From: Litoreibacter sp.
GTDB lineage: Bacteria; Pseudomonadota; Alphaproteobacteria; Rhodobacterales; Rhodobacteraceae
Assembly (NCBI GenBank): GCA_026710325.1
Contig: JAPORH010000116.1
Location: 1-64,000 of the forward strand
Reading direction: 5' to 3'
Length of the DNA: 64,000 nt
The notes below the pieces were generated by a model that was given only the letters and a program-made list of their open reading frames with translations, ran no database searches and was not told where the DNA came from. Position 1 is the first letter of the stretch, and each line of letters starts with the position of its first letter. Position numbers and translations under genes: made by a program. Shown one piece after another: positions 1 to 8,894 of the stretch.

Positions 1-158
1 CGGGCGCTTTCAAGCCCAAAATCGAAGGCTATTTCGCCGTGAGTCGTGTACCGTGGGCTCTCGGGGAACAAAGCCCGAGTGCGAACGCCATATCAAACTT
101 CGCGCACCATTCTGGAAGGTGCGCAGAATGCGTTGCTAACTAACCGGCTTTTTTGTTC

Positions 159-248
159 TGGCGGAGGAGGTGGGATTCGAACCCACGGTAGACTTTCACC
201 TACGTCGGTTTTCAAGACCGGTGCATTCAACCACTCTGCCACTCCTCC
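159..248 (-). tRNA. tRNA-Ser (anticodon TGA)
   Basis: Reverse complement GGAGGAGTGGCAGAGTGGTTGAATGCACCGGTCTTGAAAACCGACG...GGGTTCGAATCCCACCTCCTCCGCCA: 7-bp acceptor stem, long variable arm, T-loop GTTCGAATC, encoded CCA, anticodon loop CTTGAAA. Confidence 0.97.
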
Positions 249-485
249 GACGCGACCCGCTTACTGCCTGGGCAACGATTCTGGAAGGTTAAAAAACCTT
301 TATCTGATTTCGCGCGATGACAGCCAGATCTCGCCGAATAACGCGGGTTTGTCTTTGCAAACCAGCCGAAACGGAATAAACTTCGCCCGAAGAGGGTCGC
401 AAAGGCCACAAAGTAACAGGCAATCCGCACCGATCGCGCCACAGGCACAACAACAAGCGACAGGCGGAAATGAGGGGCAAAAGCA

Positions 486-2606
486 ATGAAAACCAACACC
501 ATCGCGCCGGTGAGCAATCAAAATTTCATGCGTGCAATACTGTTTTGCGGCTTAGCCCTTGCACTATCGGCATGTGAAGATGGTGAAGGTCTAAACCTCG
601 ACTTCCTTCAAACTGAGCCAAAGACCGAGACCGCAGCCGCAAGCACGACAGCGGCACCGGACGGGGTCATCGAGCAAGACGTCGAAGCGCCAGATATTTT
701 CTCGGTCAACGAGAACGGACTTTGGGACGGTCGCCCTTCACTCGGCGGGACCTGGGTTGCACATCCAGACGTGAAAGACCCGCAGCGTGTGGTGATCAGA
801 AACGCAGATAATGGCAAATCGGTCGTCGGTGCCCTCTTCCGGCGCGAGAGGCTGAATCCCGGGCCAAAACTGCAAGTCAGCTCCGATGCGGCAGAAGCAC
901 TCGGAATGCTGGCCGGGCAACCCGCGAAACTTTCGGTTGTCGCTCTGAAGAAAGAGAAAATTACACCGCCCCCTGTTGTGGCGCCAGTCGATGGCGTTGA
1001 GGACGCGGAAGTGGCCGCCGCAACAGCTGATATCGAAGCCAAGCCGCTCGATGCAGTCGATGTTGCAAGCTCTGCTATTGAGCGCGCAGCTCCTACGCCG
1101 CGTCCAAGCAGCGCAGCCGCGCCAGCCGTTGCGCCAGTTGCCGCAGCCCCAGCAGCAGCCGCCCCTGCTACTACGAACAGTTCGCTGCCCAACCCTTTCA
1201 TTCAAGTTGGAACCTTTTCGGAAAAAGGAAATGCCGACGCGGCCTCAGACCAGCTGCGCAAGGCCGGTATTATTCCAACGGTTAAAAGCAGTTCGGGCGA
1301 GGCAGGCACGCTCTTCCGCGTGTTGGTTGGACCCGCATCGGATATAGACGAACGGAAGGCCCTGCTCACCAAGGTCCAGGGGCTCGGCTTCGAAGACGTA
1401 TTTTTCGCGAACAACTTACCCGACATTAAAGGAGTTCAAGCTGTGATCCGCATTGCCTCCATCTTGCTATCCTTCGCGCTGACGGCTCTCCCAGCTGCGG
1501 CGTTCGAGACGATCGCAAAATCGGCCATCGTTCTCGATGTAAACACCAATCAGACCCTGATGGAAAAGAACGCGGATATGGCGCTTCCGCCCGCGTCCAT
1601 GTCAAAGCTGATGACGCTTTACATGACGTTTGAAGCCTTAAGCGACGGGCGCTGGACGCTAGACAAACGCGTGCCTGTCTCGGAATTTGCAGCTTCTTTT
1701 GGCGGGTCAACCATGTTTCTCGAACCCGGCGATCGCCCGACAGTGGAAGAGCTCATTCGCGGTGTCATCGTCCTCTCGGGCAATGATTCAAGTGTGGCTT
1801 TGGGCGAGGCAATGGCCGGGACAGAGGCCGCATTCGCTCAGCAAATGACGCTGCGCGCCCAAGAGCTGGGCATGACAAGCTCAACATTTGTGAACGCCAG
1901 TGGCTGGCCTGCCGCGGGTCACCGCATGTCGATGCGCGACCTAGCGATCCTCGCCAAAAGGCTGATCCAGGACTTCCCGCAATATTACGGCTATTTTGCC
2001 GAAACCGAGTTCCAATACGAAGACAGCCCGCCCGCGAACCGCTTCAACCGCAATCCACTGCTGAAGCTCAACATCGGCGCGGATGGGCTCAAGACCGGCC
2101 ATACTGAGGAGGCGGGGTTCGGGCTTGTGGGCTCGGCGCAGCGCAGCGGCCGCCGCATTATCTTTGTTTTCTCCGGCCTCGACACCTCAGCACAGCGGGC
2201 GCAAGAGGCCGAAAAAATGACCAACTGGGCCTTCAATCAGTTTGTTGAACGGCAATTGGCTGATGACGGGGTCATCCTGACCGAGGCAGATGTCTGGATG
2301 GGTGAGGTCGCAAAGGTCGGACTTGCAGCGAAGGAAGATGTCAAAGTGCTGATCCCTGTGATCGGTGCGCGCGATGTCAAAACAAAGATCAACTATGTGG
2401 GCCCCTTGGAGGCCCCGATTGAAGCGGGGGACGAAGTCGCGCGACTTGTCGTGACTGTACCGGGCTTCGACGACATCGTGCATCCGCTTGTCGCTACGGA
2501 AACCGTCCCCGAGGGCGGCTTTGCCACACGCCTGCGCACGGCCGCCATGGTGCTTTTGGGTCAGCTGACAGGCGAACTCATGGATCGTGCGGAGACGCTG
2601 TTCTAG
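486..2606 (+). CDS. SPOR-domain lipoprotein fused in frame to D-alanyl-D-alanine carboxypeptidase (PBP5/DacC-like); may be two proteins with an internal GTG start at 1443
   Basis: N-terminal lipoprotein signal (LALSAC), Ala/Pro linker, SPOR-like NPFIQVGTFSEKGNADAASDQL; then a second signal peptide VIRIASILLSFALTALPAAAFE and the penicillin-binding motifs ASMSKLMT (SxxK), SGNDSS (SxN), KTGHT (KTG). Confidence 0.85.
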   Translation: MKTNTIAPVSNQNFMRAILFCGLALALSACEDGEGLNLDFLQTEPKTETAAASTTAAPDGVIEQDVEAPDIFSVNENGLWDGRPSLGGTWVAHPDVKDPQRVVIRNADNGKSVVGALFRRERLNPGPKLQVSSDAAEALGMLAGQPAKLSVVALKKEKITPPPVVAPVDGVEDAEVAAATADIEAKPLDAVDVASSAIERAAPTPRPSSAAAPAVAPVAAAPAAAAPATTNSSLPNPFIQVGTFSEKGNADAASDQLRKAGIIPTVKSSSGEAGTLFRVLVGPASDIDERKALLTKVQGLGFEDVFFANNLPDIKGVQAVIRIASILLSFALTALPAAAFETIAKSAIVLDVNTNQTLMEKNADMALPPASMSKLMTLYMTFEALSDGRWTLDKRVPVSEFAASFGGSTMFLEPGDRPTVEELIRGVIVLSGNDSSVALGEAMAGTEAAFAQQMTLRAQELGMTSSTFVNASGWPAAGHRMSMRDLAILAKRLIQDFPQYYGYFAETEFQYEDSPPANRFNRNPLLKLNIGADGLKTGHTEEAGFGLVGSAQRSGRRIIFVFSGLDTSAQRAQEAEKMTNWAFNQFVERQLADDGVILTEADVWMGEVAKVGLAAKEDVKVLIPVIGARDVKTKINYVGPLEAPIEAGDEVARLVVTVPGFDDIVHPLVATETVPEGGFATRLRTAAMVLLGQLTGELMDRAETLF

Positions 2607-3218
2607 GTGTTCATCACGTTTGAGGGGATTGACGGGTCGGGCAAGTCGACCCAGTCGCGACTGCTTGCTGGCCATCTGGAAGCTGCAGGCAGGCAAGTTG
2701 TGCTGACGCGCGAACCGGGTGGCTCTCCTGGAGCGGAGGAAATTCGCAAGTTGCTGGTAGAAGGTGCGACAGACCGCTGGTCCGCTGAGACCGAGATTTT
2801 GCTGTTTACTGCCGCCCGCCGCGACCACCTGGAAAAACGTATCTTACCAGCGTTGCAGGATGGGCAGATCGTCATCTCCGACCGTTTTGCCGACAGCACG
2901 CGTGTCTATCAGGGCGCCACACGTGGGGAGCGGCGCGCGATGGTCGATAGCCTGCATGCACAGATGATCGGAACCGAGCCTGATCTGACATTGATCATCG
3001 ACATGGACCCGGACGCCGCGCTGGAACGGGGCCTTGCACGCGGCAGCGGCGAAGACCGGTTCGAAGAGTTCGGCGCAGAGTTCCAGCATCGCCTGCGCGC
3101 AGGGTTTTTGGCACTCGCCGAAGAAGAGCCCGCCCGCTGCATGATCATAAATGGCAATCGCCCCGCTGATGAAGTGGGTGCGGAGGTGCAAGCGCTTGTG
3201 CTAAGCCGCTTGGCATGA
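2607..3218 (+). CDS. tmk: thymidylate kinase
   Basis: MFITFEGIDGSGKSTQ P-loop, DRFADSTRVYQG; GTG start immediately after upstream stop. Confidence 0.95.
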   Translation: MFITFEGIDGSGKSTQSRLLAGHLEAAGRQVVLTREPGGSPGAEEIRKLLVEGATDRWSAETEILLFTAARRDHLEKRILPALQDGQIVISDRFADSTRVYQGATRGERRAMVDSLHAQMIGTEPDLTLIIDMDPDAALERGLARGSGEDRFEEFGAEFQHRLRAGFLALAEEEPARCMIINGNRPADEVGAEVQALVLSRLA

Positions 3219-4333
3219 GCGACGAGGACCTCCCCCAACCCGATCAGATCGAAGGCGCACCGCATCCACGGGAAACCGCGCGGCTCATCGGCCAAATTGC
3301 GGCGGAAGATGCCTTCCTATCAGCCTTTAACAGTGACCGGTTGCATCACGCCTGGATGATCACTGGCGCTCAAGGCGTCGGTAAGGCAACGCTCGCTTGG
3401 CGCATTGCACGCTTCCTACTTGCGACGCCAAAAGATGACGGCGGCATGTTCGCAGCCCCTGCCCCATCAACGCTCGACATCCCTGAGAGCCATCCCGTAA
3501 ACGCCCGGATCGCCGCGCTTTCTGAACCCGCGCTCTTTCTGTTACGCCGCCCATGGGATGAGAAGACAAAGAAGCTCAAAACCGTGATTTCCGTCGAGGA
3601 GGTTCGCGGCCTGAAAAGCTTCTTCGCACTCTCCAACCCCGATGGCGGCAGGCGGGTGGTTATTGTCGACGCGGCAGATGAGCTAAACACCTCCTCCGCA
3701 AACGCGTTGTTGAAAGTGCTCGAGGAACCGCCTGCCGATTGTCTGCTGCTTCTAGTTACGCATCAACCGTCCAAACTGCTGCCAACGATCCGCTCCCGAT
3801 GCCGGGAGCTGCGCTGCGGGGAGCTTTCGCCCGATGATATGGCCAAGGCGTTAGAAGCAGCAGGTGCGCAAGTGGGCGATAGTGGCGTCGCACTCTCCCA
3901 ACTGTCGGGCGGTTCCGTTGGCGAGGCTTTCCGCCTCCTCAATCTCGACGGTTTGACACTTTACAAAGAGCTCACTGCCCTGATCGAGACCTTCCCAAGG
4001 CTCGACAGAAGCGCCGCGCTAAAATTCGCCGAGAAAGCCGCCGGGCGCGGGGCCGAAGCGCGGTTTGATCTGATGCTGCTCCTTATGGATGTGGCGCTTT
4101 CGCGACTAGCGCGCGCCGGGTTGGGGTTGATAGATACGCAAGTCGCCTCCGGCGAGCTGCGCATGCTCGCACGACTTTCGCCTAATGAGGTGGCATCGCG
4201 GAGTTGGGCGGAGCTTTCAGCAAAATCTTCCGCCCGCGCGCGTCACGGCCAAGCCGTGAACCTTGACCCCTCTTCCCTGATCCTAGATATGCTTCTGTCA
4301 ATGAATGACGTGGCGGGCCGCACCGCCGCTTGA
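3215..4333 (+). CDS. holB: DNA polymerase III subunit delta'
   Basis: HHAWMITGAQGVGKATLAWRIARFLL, NALLKVLEEPP, LLLVTHQPSKLLPTIRSRCR. Confidence 0.93.
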   Translation: MSDEDLPQPDQIEGAPHPRETARLIGQIAAEDAFLSAFNSDRLHHAWMITGAQGVGKATLAWRIARFLLATPKDDGGMFAAPAPSTLDIPESHPVNARIAALSEPALFLLRRPWDEKTKKLKTVISVEEVRGLKSFFALSNPDGGRRVVIVDAADELNTSSANALLKVLEEPPADCLLLLVTHQPSKLLPTIRSRCRELRCGELSPDDMAKALEAAGAQVGDSGVALSQLSGGSVGEAFRLLNLDGLTLYKELTALIETFPRLDRSAALKFAEKAAGRGAEARFDLMLLLMDVALSRLARAGLGLIDTQVASGELRMLARLSPNEVASRSWAELSAKSSARARHGQAVNLDPSSLILDMLLSMNDVAGRTAA

Positions 4334-5130
4334 GAGGCGCGATGACACCCCCAGAGATCACTGACAGCCATTGCCACCTCGACTTCCCCGATTTTGATGA
4401 AGATCGTGACGCGCTGATTGCCCGCGCCCATGAGGCAGGCGTCACCCGCATGGTCACGATCTGCACCAAGCTGCGGCTGGAACCTCAGGTGCGCGCCATC
4501 GCAGAGACCTATGACAGCGTCTTCTATGCCGCCGGCACCCATCCTATGAGCGCCGCCGATGAGCCCATGGCCACGGTTGATGAGCTTGTGAAGCTCGCCG
4601 CCCATCCTAAATTCGTAGGTATCGGCGAAAGCGGGCTCGACTACCACTACACCGCCGACAGCAAGGATGTGCAGCAAGAAAGCCTAAAGGTTCATATCGA
4701 GGCCGCACGTCAAACCGGCTTGCCTCTCATCATTCATGCCCGCGCCGCCGATGAGGACATGGCACGCATTCTGACTGATGAATTCAAGACCGGCGCCTAT
4801 ACCTGCGTGATGCATTGCTTTTCTTCGAGCAAAGAGCTGGCACAAGCCGCGCTTGATCTGGGCTTTTACCTGTCCATGTCCGGCATCGCTGCATTCCCCA
4901 AAAGCCAAGAGCTGCGCGATATCTTCGCGATTGCCCCGGTTGACCGCATCCTCGTTGAGACCGATGCGCCTTATCTCGCGCCGCCGCCCTTCCGGGGCAA
5001 GCGCAACGAGCCGGGCTACACCGCACATACGGCAAAGGTTGGGGCGGAAGTCTTCGGCATGGACTACGTCGATTTCGCGGCTCAGACAGAGGCCAATTTC
5101 AACCGCCTCTTTACCAAGGCAGCCGCATGA
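4330..5130 (+). CDS. TatD family metal-dependent hydrolase
   Basis: ITDSHCHLDFPDFDED, GIGESGLDYHY, PLIIHARAADEDM, VMHCFSSS, LVETDAPYLAP; start may be the ATG at 4342. Confidence 0.93.
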   Translation: MRGAMTPPEITDSHCHLDFPDFDEDRDALIARAHEAGVTRMVTICTKLRLEPQVRAIAETYDSVFYAAGTHPMSAADEPMATVDELVKLAAHPKFVGIGESGLDYHYTADSKDVQQESLKVHIEAARQTGLPLIIHARAADEDMARILTDEFKTGAYTCVMHCFSSSKELAQAALDLGFYLSMSGIAAFPKSQELRDIFAIAPVDRILVETDAPYLAPPPFRGKRNEPGYTAHTAKVGAEVFGMDYVDFAAQTEANFNRLFTKAAA

Positions 5131-5927
5131 GACGGCGCTTCACGATACTCGGATGTGGCTCCTCCGGTGGCGTCCCGCGCCTCGGCGGACATTGGGGCGA
5201 TTGCGACCCAGAAAACCCGAAAAACCGGCGTAGGCGCTGTTCGCTGCTGGTCGAGCAAATCGGGCCGGACGGCACCACCACCGTGCTCATCGACACATCA
5301 CCTGACCTGCGCGGGCAGCTGCTCGACGCCGAAGTCGGACGGCTCGACGGCGTCGTTTACACCCACGCCCATGCCGACCATGTGCATGGCATCGATGATC
5401 TGCGCATGATCGTCTTCAACATGCGCGAGCGGGTTCAGGTTTGGGCGGACGCCTCAACCTCAGAAGCGCTGGAAGCGCGCTTCGGCTATGTGTTCAAAAC
5501 GCCGCCCGGTTCCGGTTATCCACCCATATTGGAGCTCAACCCGATCGAGGGCGATGTCACGATCAACGGCCCAGGTGGGGAGATCACCTTCACCCCGTTC
5601 GAGGTGCAGCACGGCACAATCCGTTCTCTCGGTTTCCGCATTGATGATGTCGCCTACCTGCCCGATGTCTCAGACCTCGATACAGGTCGCAAAGCCATGC
5701 ATGGGCTCGATTGGTTGGTCATCGACGCGCTCCGCCGAACGCCGCATCCGAGCCATTCGCATCTAGACAACACGCTTGAGTGGATTGCCGATCTAAAACC
5801 GCGTCAGGCCGTGCTGACCAATATGCATGTCGACCTCGACTATGAGACGGTGAAAGCGGAGACGCCCAAAAACGTGACCCCCGCCTATGACGGCATGGCC
5901 TTTGAGATCATGACCATAGATACATGA
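5127..5927 (+). CDS. MBL fold metallo-hydrolase (PhnP-like)
   Basis: ILGCGSSGGVPRLGGHWGDCDPENPKNRRRRCS, YTHAHADHVHGIDDLR (HxHxDH), SHLDNTLEW, LTNMHVDLDY. Confidence 0.9.
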   Translation: MRRRFTILGCGSSGGVPRLGGHWGDCDPENPKNRRRRCSLLVEQIGPDGTTTVLIDTSPDLRGQLLDAEVGRLDGVVYTHAHADHVHGIDDLRMIVFNMRERVQVWADASTSEALEARFGYVFKTPPGSGYPPILELNPIEGDVTINGPGGEITFTPFEVQHGTIRSLGFRIDDVAYLPDVSDLDTGRKAMHGLDWLVIDALRRTPHPSHSHLDNTLEWIADLKPRQAVLTNMHVDLDYETVKAETPKNVTPAYDGMAFEIMTIDT

Positions 5928-6853
5928 GCGACCTGATTTCCGTCATCTTACCGGTCTTTCTAGTGATCGGGGCGGGCTATCTGGCGGTAAAGTTCAGAAC
6001 CTTCCCCGAAAGCGGTGTCGATGGGTTGATGAAGTTCACACAAAGCTTTGCGATCCCATGCCTGCTGTTCAAAGCCATCGCTGAACTTGAACTGGGTATC
6101 TATTTCACTGCGCCGCTTCTGGCCTCCTACTACCTGCCCTGCATTGCGATGTTTGTACTGGGCATCATCGGCGCTCGCATGTTCTTTGGAAGACCGTGGG
6201 AGGACAGCGTCGCTATCGGTTTCGCTTGTATGTTCGCGAATTCGGTGCTGCTGGGCCTGCCTATCATGGAGCGCGCCTATGGCGCCGACGCACTTGACCC
6301 GAACTACGCGCTTATCGCGTTGAACGCGCCCATTTGCTACGGGCTTGGGATCACTGTCATGGAGACCGTCAAGCATCGCGGCCAGCCGCTATTTGCAACG
6401 CTGAAGGCCGTCAGCAATGCCATGGTCCATAACGCGCTGATCTGGGGATTGGCTTTGGGATTCATCGTCAATCTCAGTGAGATTTCAATTCCACAGGTTG
6501 CTGGCGATGCCCTGGATCTGATGATCCGAGCGGCGCTTCCTGCTGCGATTTTCGGCATGGGGGGCGTGCTTGCGCAATACAAGTTTGAGGGTGACCTTGG
6601 TCCCGTCATCATGATCTGCGGACTAACGCTGCTGTTGCGCCCCGCAATGTCTTACGGGTTGGTGTCAGGCTTCGGTTTGGATGTCCCCGCCACAAGGTCT
6701 TCTGTGCTTACAGCCGCGATGGCGCCAGGCATCAACGCTTATGTTTTTGCCAACATGTACGGTGTTGCCAAACGGGTCGCTGCTTCGGCCGTCTTGGCTG
6801 CTACGGCCCTTTCAATTCTGTCCATAACCGGCTGGCTATTGTTGCTACCCTAA
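5924..6853 (+). CDS. AEC family (auxin efflux carrier-like) transporter
   Basis: Multi-TM protein; MSDLISVILPVFLVIGAGYLAVK...FGMGGVLAQYK...MAPGINAYVFANMYG typical of the AEC family. Confidence 0.85.
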   Translation: MSDLISVILPVFLVIGAGYLAVKFRTFPESGVDGLMKFTQSFAIPCLLFKAIAELELGIYFTAPLLASYYLPCIAMFVLGIIGARMFFGRPWEDSVAIGFACMFANSVLLGLPIMERAYGADALDPNYALIALNAPICYGLGITVMETVKHRGQPLFATLKAVSNAMVHNALIWGLALGFIVNLSEISIPQVAGDALDLMIRAALPAAIFGMGGVLAQYKFEGDLGPVIMICGLTLLLRPAMSYGLVSGFGLDVPATRSSVLTAAMAPGINAYVFANMYGVAKRVAASAVLAATALSILSITGWLLLLP

Positions 6854-7857
6854 AGCGCCATCATGGCGTGAAGCTCATGTGTCTTGAGCGCACGCAGCGC
6901 CGTTTGATCAACGTCACGTTCGGCCAAAAGCGCCGCGAGTTCGGGCCCGCCGTCGCCCGGCCCGAACAAGGCCAACGCATCCGCTGTGAACAAGCTTTCG
7001 GTCAAAGCACCCTCCGACCAGATCAGCTCATGTTCATCAAACATAAGGTGGAAATAGGTGACAAACCCGCCCTCTCGACGGGTCACACCAGCGGCTCCGA
7101 CAAAAGCATGAGCGGGCGCCAGTACAGCCTCCTCGCCGAACAGCAGATCAGGACGCCAGCCCGACACCAAAACACGGTGCTGTGGGGACACCAGAAGCGG
7201 CTCGGGATTGCCCAAAACACCAGGGGCAAAGCGGATCGGTGCAAAGCGCTCTATGGCGGGATAGGTGCAGGACCCAACCCAGCGAAGAGGCTGCGCGCCA
7301 TTTCCCAAAGTCTCAACCAAATCACCCGGGCGCAGGGTTTCGACCCGCTGTTCGCCCAAAGGCGTCAAAATGCGTGTTCCTTTCGCGAAGCAAGGCGGCG
7401 TGGCGTAGTCCACATTGTCAAAAACAGGGCCTTCCTGCGCCGCCGTCACCGTTAGCGGGACCCCAATCGGGGGGAAGCCAGCGACCGGACCGATGAAAGC
7501 CAGAGCCTCCACGGTGGCATAGGACGGGGAGCCGTTGTTCACGTTAAAGGCGATGATGGTGTAGTTATTGGTGCCATCGGTCACAGTGAAGGAATATTCG
7601 GCCTCGACCCGCGTCCCTGCTGAGAAGGTCTCACCGTCGATCGTGGTCTCATTTGTCAGATTCTGCCCGGACCCACCATTGTCCTCAAAATCATCATCAT
7701 TGTCGGTGATCGAAATCGGCACCCACGAGTTGTTGTTGAGCGTAATTGTTTCGCCCACAAGATGGGAGCCATCCCCTTGCGTAACGCCATCCAACTGCTC
7801 ACCACCGGAAACGGTGATGTTAGATTCAGCCAACGTATAGATATCATATGTGGGCAT
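6850..7857 (-). CDS. Hint (Hedgehog/intein) domain-containing protein
   Basis: PPCFAKGTRILTPLGEQRVETLRPGDLVETLGNGAQPLRWVGS...LLVSPQHRVLVSGW. Confidence 0.88.
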   Translation of the reverse strand: MPTYDIYTLAESNITVSGGEQLDGVTQGDGSHLVGETITLNNNSWVPISITDNDDDFEDNGGSGQNLTNETTIDGETFSAGTRVEAEYSFTVTDGTNNYTIIAFNVNNGSPSYATVEALAFIGPVAGFPPIGVPLTVTAAQEGPVFDNVDYATPPCFAKGTRILTPLGEQRVETLRPGDLVETLGNGAQPLRWVGSCTYPAIERFAPIRFAPGVLGNPEPLLVSPQHRVLVSGWRPDLLFGEEAVLAPAHAFVGAAGVTRREGGFVTYFHLMFDEHELIWSEGALTESLFTADALALFGPGDGGPELAALLAERDVDQTALRALKTHELHAMMAL

Positions 7858-7976
7858 AGGTACTCAGACTCGCGACAGTAAAACAGCCGGAGTATTCCAG
7901 CCGCAGATGGACACCGAATGACCATATCGGGGCCAAACAGGGGCAATCGCGGGGAAATTTTGCGTGAAAAGGGCGC

Positions 7977-8888
7977 TTAGCCTGGTGAAATACCGCGCAA
8001 CCGTTCGGACCGGCGGCGGAGCAGCTCCACTGTCGTCAGCAGCAGGATTGAGATGATCACGAGGATCGTTGCCACCGACAGGATTGCCGGGCTGATCTGC
8101 TCCCGGATGCCATTCCACATCTGGCGCGGGATGGTCTGCTGGTCGTGCGCAGCTACAAATAGGACCACTACGACCTCGTCAAAGCTGGTAACAAAGGCAA
8201 ACAGCGCGCCTGAGATCACACCCGGCAGGATCAGTGGCATGGTGATCTTGAAAAATGTCGTCGTCGGGTTTGCACCAAGGTTTGCCGCAGCCCGCGTGAG
8301 CGAGTGGTCAAAGCCCACCAGGGTCGCCGTCACCGTGATGATCACGAAGGGAATCCCAAGCGTCGCATGCGCCATGATGATACCCGCATAAGTGTTGGCG
8401 AGCCCTGTGGCAGAGTAGAAGAAGAACAGGCCCGTCGCAGTGATGATGATCGGCACGATCATGGGCGAAATCAGAATGGCCATGATCGCCCTCCGGTAGG
8501 GCATTTCAGGCCGGGATAGCCCAAGGGCCGCCACCGTGCCCAAGACAGTCGCCAATAATGTCGAGAAGAACCCGATAATGACCGAGTTCTTTGCCGCCGA
8601 TATCCAGTTCGCATTGGCCCAAGCATCCGCCCACCAGCTGCCATCGCGCGGCGCGTCGGGCTCCAACATGCCGAAGGTCAACAAAAGGTCATACCAGCGC
8701 GCCGAATAGCCTGTGGGTTCCAGCTTCAACATCTTCTCAGTGAAGGTGAAGTAGGGCTCCGCGTTGAAACTCAGCGGGATGACGATCAGGATCGGCGCGA
8801 TCAGGAACAGAAAGATCAGAAAGCAGATCACCAGATAGGTGTAGTGCCAAACGCGCTCCAGGGTCGATGCATGTGTCGGTAAGGCCAT
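7977..8888 (-). CDS. spermidine/putrescine-type ABC transporter permease (PotC-like)
   Basis: Multi-TM binding-protein-dependent permease: AAANLGANPTTTFFKITMPLILPGVISGALFAFVTSFDEVVVVLFV. Confidence 0.9.
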   Translation of the reverse strand: MALPTHASTLERVWHYTYLVICFLIFLFLIAPILIVIPLSFNAEPYFTFTEKMLKLEPTGYSARWYDLLLTFGMLEPDAPRDGSWWADAWANANWISAAKNSVIIGFFSTLLATVLGTVAALGLSRPEMPYRRAIMAILISPMIVPIIITATGLFFFYSATGLANTYAGIIMAHATLGIPFVIITVTATLVGFDHSLTRAAANLGANPTTTFFKITMPLILPGVISGALFAFVTSFDEVVVVLFVAAHDQQTIPRQMWNGIREQISPAILSVATILVIISILLLTTVELLRRRSERLRGISPG

Positions 8889-8894
8889 GTCAGA

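Noticed and set aside
1-158. Possible 3' end of an upstream CDS (frame from base 3: GAFKPKIEGYFAVSRVPW...)
   Set aside because: Too short, no recognisable family motif; cannot be told from a chance open frame.
46-489. 147-aa ORF over the tRNA
   Set aside because: Runs across tRNA-Ser, containing the typical artefact GGGIRTHGRLSPTSVFKTGAFNHSATPP; not a protein gene.
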